The notes beneath the pieces are model-generated. The model did not search any database. It was given only the letters and a program-made list of their open reading frames with translations, and was not told the origin of the DNA. Source: Apoda limacodes (Eukaryota; Arthropoda; Insecta; Lepidoptera; Limacodidae). From it: 64,000 bases of DNA. The position numbers and the translations under genes were made by a program. Positions 22,756-33,009 of this stretch are shown piece by piece (position 1 is the first letter of the stretch; each line of letters starts with the position of its first letter). Location of the stretch: contig OX291557.1 in NCBI GenBank assembly GCA_946406115.1, forward strand, positions 19,004,501-19,068,500. Reading direction: 5' to 3'.

Positions 22756-23415
22756 TGCTTTGTTACTATTTGGTAAATAATTAGTAGAGTAATTTTTAGT
22801 TATAGGTAGGTATCAAGAAATCTAAAATTAAACATCAATTTCACGTGATATTATGGTGTTGGTAAATAAATCACATTTTGATCTTATTTAATACAAGGAG
22901 AGGGAATTACTGGATAGCTGATGACTAATTTATACACTAATTTAAAAATTAGGTCACCACTGGTTAGTTTCGATGAACACAACTAAAATAGAGATGTTCT
23001 TGTTCGGTTAATTTATCGGTACTTTTACAATTTTATTTTTCCGCAATGAACGTTTGTAATTCCGTTGGGAGACCGTATTGCTTGTACTCACACTAATTGT
23101 CTTGTTAACGATTCAGAACAAGTTTTCAAAGTTCGCTTAGAAATAGATTTTCCCTTAACAATGAAATACTGACTCAATTAAGCAATTACATTGTACCGAA
23201 TAAATATAGATACAAACTACGAAATGTTCTAGTACTAAGCTACAGGTACAGAATTTTCTCTCATAATTGTTTTTCAATACAACAATTAATAAAATATATA
23301 AAAAAATAAAATAAATAGCACAATAAGGCAGCCTTATTGCTAAAAAGCAACATCTTCTAAGCAACATTTGGGTAGAGTAATATTCACAGGAAGAGGAAAG
23401 AATAAAGAATTTTAC

Positions 23416-23441
23416 TATATATATATATATATATATATATA
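23416..23441 (+). repeat. (TA)n microsatellite
   Basis: About 13 TA units in multiplexin intron 1. Confidence 0.95.
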
Positions 23442-23882
23442 CTTGTGCATTTATTATATAGATAACATACATGTTAATATAAATACTTAAACAAATACAT
23501 TGTTTAATTAATACAAGTATAATTTTTAAAATTTACAATTTAAAAGACAGACATTGGCCAGTTGTCATTATCATAAAATGAAAATAGCAATAGCATTTCT
23601 AGCAAAGTGGATAATAAAGATATAAGTACTTATGTAAACATCCATTTTCAACTTTATTGTCGCATTTTCCAATAAAAAGAAACTATAAAAGGTCAAATCT
23701 TATTTTTCAAATTGTTTACGAAACAAAACTGTATTTTTTAGTTTCAATAGATGATTTTGTGCTCTGAATATTTGTAAGAAAAGTATGGAGGAATATTTAC
23801 AATTATCTGATTATATTTTTAGCAAATTTTTTTCTATTCATAATTTACAAATATTTTAATACTCTTTTTTTTCTCTTTTCAG

Positions 23883-24430
23883 ATATCCCGGAATACGACT
23901 TGCTACATGCTATTGGAGTGCCATTTAGTAATCCAAAAACACAGTACTTTGATGAAGGCCTCGATGGATTTCCAGCATATGGGCTTAAACCTGGCTCTGA
24001 CATCAAATCACCATACCGCCTTTTCATGCCAGAAAAACTATACTCCGAATTCTCCATAACGGCAACAGTTCGCCCAGCAAATAAAGATGGAGGATTCTTG
24101 TTTTCTGTAGTCAATCCCTTAGAGACTGTTGTTCAATTAGGTGTCCAGCTCATACCTTCTGGACCAGGCTTGGCTAATATATCTTTATTATATACTGATG
24201 CTAACATTTATGCTCTGTCTCAAACAATAGCATCATTTGTCGTTCCAACTTTTGCCAAGAAGTGGAGCCGCTTCGCTCTTAAGGTTACCGTTGACAATGT
24301 GACTCTATTTTTGAATTGTCATGAATTCGATACAGTAATGGTAAAAAGGAATCCGTTGGAACTTGTCTTTGACTCTGCATCAACTTTGTACGTAGGACAA
24401 GCTGGACCCCTAATTCGAGGAGCATTTCAC
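23883..24430 (+). CDS. Mp: Multiplexin (collagen XV/XVIII type) thrombospondin-N/laminin-G exon
   Basis: Seen: TTTTCTCTTTTCAG acceptor, 548 nt open throughout, GTAAGT donor at 24431. It encodes about 183 residues, starting DIPEYDLLHAIGVP and ending in phase 0 at GAFH. Motifs along the exon are DGFPAYGLKPGSD, SPYRLFMPEKL, the strand-like GGFLFSVVNPLETVVQLGV, WSRFALKVTVDNVTLFLNC and FDSASTLYVGQAG. These match the TSPN/laminin-G module at the N terminus of collagens XV and XVIII and of insect multiplexin. Family knowledge: it is a secreted basement-membrane proteoglycan collagen whose C terminus releases endostatin; this exon is the N-terminal globular module. The domain is cut before its last strand, so at least one more exon must follow. 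None was recognised in the window. A short antisense open frame (23845-24114) is a shadow. Confidence 0.88.
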
Positions 24431-25503
24431 GTAAGTATTTTTATTTTATTACCTACAAACAAAATTTTTTTTTTTAATAGTTAAGTCCCTTATCGAACTC
24501 GGGAAATATAATTTGGTTCCTAGATTTTTGTGACTTACATTGCTGCTTTACATCATTGTTTTATAATTAAATTTGTTTATAAGCGTTACGAAACGAGCAA
24601 TGTGAACTATAATCAGTTTACTATCAGAAATATGATTACAACAATTAAAATCATTTGTTCCAAAATGTGTACCTTCAATAATGCTTTGATTGCATGTAAG
24701 TCTATGATTTCATGGTTTAAGCAAAGGAGCAATGTAGACCGTAATAATTTCGTTTAAAAAAATATATTTGCTATGTTGAATATGAAAAAGGGGCTGATAA
24801 ATTAAAACTACCCAAATGTAACCAGAAAATATGGCTGGCGTATTAGTATTGGCACATTATTAAATTAAAATAATATTAATATATATTAATAATAAGATAA
24901 TAATAAAAGTTCATTTTTAATTCACGGCTGACATTTTATCGACCGTTAATCGTGTTCTCCGTTTTTTTACTAATTTTAAACATGTACTTATAAAAGTTTA
25001 AAACAGCAGCAAATCAAAATTGATCGATTCAATATTTGCCTAAGTTATTGATGGAAAAGTTGTTTTAAAACTTTTTGTATCTTAAGAAAAATTAAACTTG
25101 AAAGTAATGCCTTGACCTCTAACACCCAACTTTTTATCTAATTATATGGTAACTTCGTTCTCTCTTGAATCTTTTATGAAATTGAGATTGCTTAGTTCGA
25201 ACAAGTATTACCTTTTTCTGTCATTCGTTATATTATATTTTATTACATTGATATACAAATGCAAAGTTGCTTTATTTATTATACTAATTTTAAATATTAT
25301 TTCGTGTTAAACACTCATATGTGTGGAATTAAGTATTTTACTAACAGGGTTGTTTACAAGAATGAGTAAAATACTTACCGTGTTTTTTTTTGTGAATTAC
25401 CTAGACTTTTACAAGTGACGTGAGGCTGTTAGTATTAATAGTATCCTAAGCTTATCCCTAAACTTTTACATGGATAAGTAAAAGTATTTAACATAATGTT
25501 TAA
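24431..25503. other. Start of multiplexin intron 2, no gene recognised
   Basis: AT-rich sequence after the TSPN exon donor. It contains a (TA)-rich stretch at 24870-24900 and no recognisable element before the Penelope-like end. Confidence 0.6.
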
Positions 25504-26297
25504 CGGGGTTCTTACCGTGATTAGCCGAGGAAATGAGCTCCCGATGTTTCGGTGCTGTTGCACGCACCATCATCGCGGGATGACTTGCGTGCTTGCGAGT
25601 TTGTACAAAGTCTATCGGCAAACATATGTATCTACCCTCTTTCTTTTTCGTTTTGTTACGGAACTACTAGAACTCACTCGAAAGTCACTACGAGACTATA
25701 TATACTCACTGTGTCACTGGGTTTTTCGGAACTTACTAATTTATGACAGTTTTTTATTAATCCTAACTCTGGATTTTACGTATCCGACAATTTAAACCCA
25801 TCTTCCCAATTGAAATTTCTATACATATTAATTTTAATTGCCTCTTTAACTAGTCTAGGTACATAGTGGCGTCCTGTCGACAGTATTTGTGGATTGTGAA
25901 ATTCGATCCAATAGTTAGTGCCCGACTGCAGTAAATGTTTAGCAATGGCCGACTTTTGTCTTGTGACTTTATATGTTCGTTCTTGCGGCACACGATGGAT
26001 CTTTTTGTTTGTCCACTGTATGCACTGCCGCAACTGCAGTCTATTTTAAATACACTCGGATTTACCAGAGGTAAGCTGTCCTTAGGAGAACGCAGGCCTT
26101 GTGCGATTTTCTCTGAGGGAGTAAATACGGTTTTTATTGAATATTTGTTCAAAATCTTGGCGATCTTATCTGTTACTCCTTTAATATACGTCAAAAATGT
26201 GGGCTGACGTCCTACCCTATTAGCTAGGGACTGGCTTTTCTTGTATCTGCGGTGCACACCTTTCACGTGGTATCCGTTTTTTCTTCACACTTCCTCG
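25504..26297 (-). pseudogene. Penelope-like element, GIY-YIG endonuclease end
   Basis: The minus-strand frame 25850-26266 reads GYHVKGVHRRYKKS (start just upstream), YIKGVTDKIAKILNKYSIKT, VFTPSEKIAQGLRSPKD, then VFKIDCSCGSAYSGQTKRSI and KNEHIK. A frameshift leads to the 25776-26033 frame: SAIAKHLLQSGTNYWIEF, LVKEAIKI and NFNWEDGFKLSDTWK. This is the linker plus GIY-YIG endonuclease of Penelope-like retroelements; the usual YIG is YSG here. The 3' flank (25504-25570 on +) has CCGATGTTTCGGTGC and CACCATCATCGCGGGATGAC, a typical terminal region. No RT core was found upstream, so the copy is 5' truncated and inactive. Confidence 0.8.
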
Positions 26298-28965
26298 TAA
26301 GTAAAAGACACTTTTATTGTACGTTGCAGTAAAGCAGTAAAGTGACAGCTGGAGCTGGATAATTCGTTATTTTATTTCAAAACTAACGTTTTTTAATATA
26401 AAAATTGCTTTGAAATTGGATATAGAAGAATGTTGCTTTCTAGTTACAAAATCTAAGGTACTATTCTGAATTATGAATTGCTTAGGGTAAAAATGCTTAA
26501 AGCCCTGCTGCTAATGCAGTCTACATATCATTAGGATTTACGTTAAATATATTCATCAAATAAAAAGTATAAACAATTTCTCTATGTTTTCTAGAGTAGC
26601 TTACAGAGACACACCACATCTATGGTAACTGACAGGTAGAATTTCAAAATTGATTATTTAAATACTTCATCACAATATTCTTTACTGCCTCATATGTCAC
26701 TATTGTTGGGGCACGGTCTATCCTCACCTTAAGCAAGGGCAATTTAGTGCAATGGTTTCACACAAGTCCTTTTTTCGTAAGCGGGTTTACTCAAGATGTT
26801 CACGTTCATATTAATATTTTATGCACCCAATCGAATGCTGCGACCTGCCCATTCTTGCTACTATGCAATTTTAAATGTTTACAGCTCTTTTTTGTACGAA
26901 TACTTTCATCGATCTTTAGTTAAAGTGGTAATCAATTAACTACGCGGAAACTCAATCACCCAACAAATCTACAAACTACATTTGCAAATGTTTATGTTTT
27001 GACAAAGCTGCTGATGCATCAATGTAAATTTATGTTTTGCATATCAAAACATTGACATAGATGTGTACTGTCCCGAACTGCATCAAAGCAGCTGAGCTAA
27101 ATTGTACTTCTCATTGAATATTGGAGCGTCTCCGGAGAATATGCAAATTATTTACAACTGGCAAGCATTCGGAGTTTGTGAAACATGGCAGGCAATAATA
27201 CATAGTCACTTAAGTATTTCATATAAATGTTTTGGAACAATATTTTCCTAAATTGTTTTCGAGCACAACTTATACAAAAACAGTATATTTTTTCTGCATA
27301 TGCATTTATAATAACGTTTTTCCTTAAAATTTTACGAAATAAAAAAAAAATTTTAATAGGTGTTTTTGTCAAAAGAAAATAATTAAGATATTTCGACTGA
27401 AATTGGTAAAGGGCGAGCCGTAGCTGGTTATTATTTTTTGCCTTATTACGGTTTCAATAAAGTTATTTGGAAAAGACCTGGACGGCGCATTTCCTAGTCA
27501 GAAAAGAAAATGGGCAAAAACAGTGTTACAGAAGAAGCGAAGAAGACTTGTTTTAATAAATATCAACAAACAGCATGGCCAACGTTGATAGAAAGAGAAA
27601 AGAGACCGCAAGTTCGCTTTGTCTTTTTCTAAAGTGTTGCCAATTTTGTTTTGTTTGTGTGGCAAATTTTTTATATGCTTTTGACCACTTAATATATGTG
27701 AACCGTACTTGTCCTCAAGCATTGTATCTTGTGGAATAACTTGGATGAATACATTGGGTCAATTATTTTATTATTGTTAACCAGTTAATGCTGTTTCTAC
27801 CGAATTAGGTTCCGGTTACTAAACAAAACACCATTTTTAAGTTAACCATTTTACGTAAGTCATAATTTTAAACTTATTTTCGTACTTATATTAATGTTTA
27901 TATCCGACCTATTTTAAACTAAATATGTTATTTTCAACAAATATACTTTACCAATTGGTATAATGAGAGTCGGTAACGATGAACCAAAAAATTCGTAATT
28001 TACGTTTTAAGTAATAAGTACACATTGCTAAAGTTGTAGAAATTTTCTTAGCTTTCTAAATTTCATCGTTCTCTGATCTCTCGATACTGATATATAAGTT
28101 CAACTAGATATAGCAGTTAAAGCTTCTTTTAGAAACGAAAAAGATTAATTCAATATACTTTTACCTATACGAGCATTCTAGCCTGTTTTAGTAGTGACTT
28201 ATAAAGGTTTCACTTTAATTTATTTAAGTCTTGTGAATAGATCAGCAAACATTCACCTTCTAATCTATCTAATCTAATCTACTACCTAAGCTCTTTTAGC
28301 GAATCAGAAGTCCTAAAAGCTTTTCAAACAAAAATAAAAAGTTTGGTACTTAGGCAGCGTATCATTCAAAATCTAATTAATGAATCTACTTTGATATTTT
28401 TTTCTAATCAATAAAAAAGATAACGCTCATAGTTTAGGCTCTTGAATAAATAATAGTTAAGTTTTATCGGAATATAAACACTGACCTCGTACGTCAGTAA
28501 CAAATAGACTAAGCGGTGGCCACAAAAAATGTGGCAATTTCGAAAAGTATGAAATTTTCAGGGAAACTGAGGTTCGCTGTGACAAAGAAAGTAAGACGAT
28601 TCGGAAAAACGTCTCTACATGTGATGAAAATACATAAATAATGTGCATGAATCGTGAAATTAAGAAGTATTATTTAGTTAGTCAATTTAGCTGCCAGTCT
28701 GCTAGACTGGCCACCTACTTCTACCATAGCGGTGCAGGGGTGATAAATAGAAGCTTGGTAACATTATAACATGGTATTAAGTAATCAACATATTATACAA
28801 CAGTGTATAGAGTTTTATACAAAATAAAATTGATCAAATCAAAGTTTTTAATTGAAGCCTCTACCCCCCTATGGAAAGTTTAAGGGGCTTAAAATCTATT
28901 TTGTAAGATATAAATATGTTTGTTTTGTTTTCGACGTTTCGATAGACTTACACTTAAATGTGTTC
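26298..28965. other. No gene recognised
   Basis: AT-rich; only short open frames of low information. GGGCGAGCCGTAGCTGG at 27409 and a hairpin GCCAGTCTGCTAGACTGGCC at 28692 are the only notable strings. Confidence 0.6.
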
Positions 28966-29075
28966 AAAACGCGAAATTTAGAAATCATTATTTACTAGGA
29001 TTGGAAACGTGATGGCAATTCGATTCAATTTAAAGCTGAGTTTATTTTGTTAACTGGTTTTTATTTAAATCATTA
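28966..29075 (+). repeat. 110-bp direct repeat, copy 1
   Basis: AAATCATTATTTACTAGGAT, TGGAAACGTGATGGCAATTC and TTAACTGGTTTTTATTTAAA; almost identical to 32301-32411. Confidence 0.75.
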
Positions 29076-30451
29076 CATAATAATAATCATCATACATGGC
29101 TAATATTTGGATCATTGGTGTATTTAAAACATTTTTCACCTCTTAGCACCTTTTTTGGGTTTGCTGTTCAAAAACAGTGGAAAAGATCGATTTTGCTGCG
29201 AGCGTGAGACAAAGTAATGCAACGTTCGTATATTACCTTTTGGAATTTTGCGTTACTGAAAAAAACGAGATGATTGGTTTAGAAACAAATTTATTTTAAT
29301 GAAAAGCATAACTACATTGCATTTTTTCATTGTTGACGTACTTAATATTTATGATTTGTTATACCTACTAATAATAAAATAGCGTTTATTTATAAAAAAA
29401 AATATGCTTTGTTTTCGATAAAAGTGTCATAGAGTAAATTTTTGAACGCACAATAATAAAAAGGGATATGGCGCGAAACCAATAAGTTATTTTAACCTTA
29501 GATTGTTTATTTACGTATATATTTTATATGTTTTTTTTTAAATGAGTGTCTCGAGTTATGAAGATATTTCCTTAACACCAGAAAAGCTAAAAACAAGTGT
29601 CTAATGCTTTTAAGCTTTTAACCAGAGAATTCACGTAATAAATATCTTGAAGCATACGAATTCTTCAATAAATGGCGACTTTCAAAAGCTGCTAATTTTA
29701 AAAAGATTATTTAGTAACTACCTATTGTTGGAGACGAGGAATAGGAGCAGAGTAAAGTAGGTAGTATTTGTAAATTAGAATAAACTTATTACCAAATATG
29801 GCCTTCAGTGTGTCCCTTGCCTAAGACCTATATTTTCGCACTGATCTTGTTTTATTGTAAGATTTTCTGATTAGCGTAAAGTCATAACTAGCTAGCCATC
29901 TTGTAAGTATTCAACTGATTTGTCATTTTTTAACCGGCACAAATTACCTGTTAACTTCTTCATCTAATACTCGTACTTTTCCACTCTTGCTCTGCTATGC
30001 AATTCGCTACACTTCATGATTCGAATGACAAATAAAAAGCGACCAAGTTCGTATCTTACAATTCTTACCGTCCCGTACAATGGGAACTATTGCGAGGGCT
30101 GAGGGATTAAACCTCAGGTTGAATGTACGGAGAGCTTCCCTCAAAAGATCTTAACGTCATTAATAATCTGTATGGTGGTAATTATCTCGTTGTAACATTT
30201 TAATAGAATAGATGCAAATACGGCGGAATCATAAGGTTGTGACGTACGAAAAGAAAGACGGACATGATGAAACCGTAAGTGTTCCGTTTTGCCATTTGGC
30301 TACATCTGATAACGTATTTATATTCAAATTTTATAAATGACATTGTTTTCTTTGTTTCATTGTTTAAGTTGTTTTTTGACAGCTAAATACATGACCATTA
30401 TTCCATTTATTTATATGTATAGATATATTTTTTTTTCAAATATATCTATAA

Positions 30452-30580
30452 ATCGCTTTGTCCTGAATGAATAATGGATCAACGCACAGCCTAAACCGCT
30501 GATCGTAGAGACCTGAAACTTGGAGGGTGTGTTCTCTGTATGACGTAGGCCTCCGATAAGAAAGGATTTTCCGAAATTCT
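30452..30580 (+). repeat. Direct repeat with SINE-like wording, copy 1
   Basis: TCGCTTTGTCCTGAATGA, GCACAGCCTAAACCGCTGAT, CGTAGAGACCTGAAACTTGG; recurs at 31052-31181. It continues into TAAGGGGGTGAAAAAGGGG (about 30585-30605) and related runs to about 30760. Confidence 0.65.
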
Positions 30581-30780
30581 ACCTCTAAGGGGGTGAAAAA
30601 GGGGAGCAAAGTTTGTATGGGACAACGTGATTCCTTGGTCCAATCTGCTTCAAATTTTGCCTAAACCTTTTTTAACAAAATTGGTGGAAGACGTGTTTCG
30701 TACTTTATTGAAATTCATCCCCTAACGGGGTTAAAAAAGGGGTTATTTGCTTCGAAGTTGATATCAATACACCTTAGTGC

Positions 30781-30834
30781 TTTTGATTTAAATTACATTC
30801 TATTTTGATTGATTTAAATTACATTCTATTTTGA
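30781..30834 (+). repeat. Short tandem duplication
   Basis: GATTTAAATTACATTCTATT then TTGATT occurs twice head to tail, unit about 27 bp, without mismatch. Confidence 0.85.
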
Positions 30835-31051
30835 CACATGTTTGAAAACTCAATCCAATTTTATTCAAAATAGGTTGAACTCACTTAAAAACATAAGCAA
30901 ATACTTACTCTTTAAAATTGGAATATCTCGAAAGTCACCGTCCTATATAAGTACCTCATTTGAAGGTTTCTAAGCTTCAAGATTTGCACTTTTTAGGTGT
31001 TTCATAATAATACTTATAGTTTTCTTTTTCTACTTATTATTATATACACAA

Positions 31052-31181
31052 AATGCTTTGTCCTGAATGACTGACTGACGGATTAACGCACAGCCTAAAC
31101 CGCTGATCGTAGAGACCTGAAACTTGAAGGGTGTGTTCTTTGCATGACGTAAGCATTCGATAAGAAAGGATTTTCCGAAAG
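31052..31181 (+). repeat. Direct repeat, copy 2
   Basis: TGCTTTGTCCTGAATGACTG, GCACAGCCTAAACCGCTGAT, CGTAGAGACCTGAAACTTGA. It ends abruptly at TTTTCCGAAA, where the tandem at 31181 starts. Confidence 0.65.
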
Positions 31182-31407
31182 GGTCAAGTGCGAGTTGGAC
31201 TCGCGCAATAAGGGTGAAATGATTGTAATAAAATTTTGGTAAGTTGTTATGCACACGCCGGGGAAGATTTCTGAGAAAGAAAAAAAAGGGTCAAGTGCGA
31301 GTCAGACAGGGTCAAGTGTGAGTCGGACTCGCACAATAAGGGTAAACCGATTGTAATGAAATTGTGGTAAGTTGTTATGCACAAGCCGGGGAAGGTTTCT
31401 GAATTAG
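31181..31407 (+). repeat. Tandem of SINE-head-like units
   Basis: Three starts of GGGTCAAGTG(C/T)GAGT at 31181, 31289 and 31309. The first and third run on through CTCGC and AATAAGGGT to AAGTTGTTATGCAC and CCGGGGAAG; the middle one is only about 20 bp. The head resembles the A-box end of the tRNA-headed repeats, but the body differs. Confidence 0.65.
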
Positions 31408-31789
31408 TAAGACCCTTTCACAATAGGTTGGTGCGGCAGTTGTTTTAAAAAAAGAAACAACGTTCGCTGAGTCAGCTGGTATGTAATAAATAGATATTTA
31501 TTTCAAATATGTCTTACGTAAATAAAGCTCTAAAAATTGTCCTGTGTTGCAAATAAAACTATTTATCGAATATATAGAATATTTTAAAAATAATCAAGAC
31601 ACTAACAGCAGTGATACGTGTTCAAACTTTATACTCATTCATTCATTCATTTATTATACTCATTCAGGCGTGGTTAAAATAATGAAGTACACTGCGATAT
31701 GAAATCGAATCCGCTCGTTAAAATATTGTTTACAAAAGTGATGGAAAATACGTGAATATACCTCTTTATTTTTATTTCATCTTAAATAT

Positions 31790-32214
31790 TTATTCAATTG
31801 CAACATGATCTTTGTTTACGTGTTTTTTAACTTCAATAAATGTTATAGGTAGCCCATGAGTACCTGATGGATTATTATAAACTGATAAAGAGCCGCGAAT
31901 TTCATTACTAGACTTTATAATGGATATGTAAGAAGCATTGGTAATAGAATATAAGGTTAATTCTAACATGTGAATTAAAATCAGTGAATCAATTTTCATA
32001 ATCCTTCTATCATAAAGATTTCTATTGTTTATGGTCATAGACATTTTCGTTTAGAGATTGGCGCATTTATATCATTGCGACTTGAGGGGTGTGAAATGAC
32101 TTTTGCACCCCATTTTTAGTATCTAAGGAGGATTTATGAATACAGCCTTTATTAATTAACTCGCTAATCATCAGATAATAACATAAAGCATGTTCTTTCG
32201 CGTTTCTTAATTCC
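31790..32214 (-). pseudogene. Unidentified decayed open frame
   Basis: On the minus strand, a stretch from about 32214 reads SELRNAKEHALCYYLMISEL, INKGCIHKSSLDTKNGVQKS and FHTPQVAMI, then stops. A shifted ATG frame (32044-31790, 84 codons) overlaps it with NNRNLYDRRIMKIDSLILIH and ends in FIEVKKHVNKDHVAIE. The two pieces look like protein rather than random AT-rich translation. I do not recognise the family. A (TCA)n tract at 32222-32235 limits it on the 5' side. It may be part of an unclassified transposon. Confidence 0.3.
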
Positions 32215-32300
32215 GAATATTATCATCATCATCAGAGTTTATTTTAGTCCACAACTTAAAGAAAACTCCTCTGCCTCCCTCCATATTCCGAAAATAATTT

Positions 32301-32411
32301 AAAACGCGAAAGTTTGAAATCATTATTTACTAGGATTGGAAACGTGATAGCAATTCGATTCAATTTAAAGCTGAGTTTATTTTGTTAACTGGTTTTTAGT
32401 TAAATCATTAT
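32301..32411 (+). repeat. 110-bp direct repeat, copy 2
   Basis: Differs from copy 1 by a few bases (GTGATAGCAATTC, GGTTTTTAGTTAAA). It ends where the left inverted arm begins. Confidence 0.75.
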
Positions 32412-32752
32412 AGGAATTAGTCTTTAAGGAATAATTGTAAAAAATAGTAGAAAATAAAGAACTTTTGAATTTGAATTTGATTTGTGAAACTAAAATTGTC
32501 GTCGATGTCAAACCAATCCAATGGGTATTTTTGATCTGCTTTAGAGGTCACGTTAGACCGTCGATCGTGGCTTTGTCATCATATTCTCGTAATTTGACAA
32601 CGTCTGCCTATTCCCATTGATCTAGCGCGTTGAACTATGGCCTATGCCTTCTTTATCTAAGGAGAGGTCTGCATCTCTGTAGTGTAAGCAAACATTAGGT
32701 CAATAAATACTACACTATAGTTCTTAAAATATAGGGTAAGCTCTGCGACAGC
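32411..32752 (-). repeat. Left 342-bp inverted arm
   Basis: Includes TTGTCGTCGATGTCAAACCA, ATTTTTGATCTGCTTTAGAG, ACTATGGCCTATGCCTTCTT and AATACTACACTATAGTTCTT. The reverse complement occurs at 38017-38354. It directly follows a 110-bp repeat (32301-32411). Confidence 0.8.
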
Positions 32753-33009
32753 TGTCACTGGAATCACGTCTATCAAGTTTCGTATGTTCAGACGCTTTTT
32801 TTATTTTACTTTTTTACTTTATTGTTCAGTGCACTAACAAGAGAGATGTTCCTCCTTGTCTTAACTATAAAGTATTAGTTATCGATTTTACAGAAATAAT
32901 CAATCGAAAAAATAGTTTCTTATAAATGTAAATATTGGATTTACACTTTGTTATCTACATGTATAGCTATATAAACATGCATGTTGCATTTTTCGTTTGT
33001 ATTCGTCCA

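Larger units (their letters stand above)
15370..23882 (+). other. Multiplexin intron 1 (8.5 kb, repeat-filled)
   Basis: The intron runs from GTGAGT at 15370 to the CAG at 23880-23882. It holds a MITE, two tail fragments and one body fragment of the CR1/Jockey-like LINE, two other RT relics, a tRNA-headed SINE, a pentanucleotide satellite, a long repeat and a direct duplication, each listed separately. Extent is inferred from the phase-compatible join of the two exons. Confidence 0.65.

Noticed and set aside
23845..24114. Minus-strand open frame of 89 codons
   Set aside because: Antisense shadow of the multiplexin TSPN exon.
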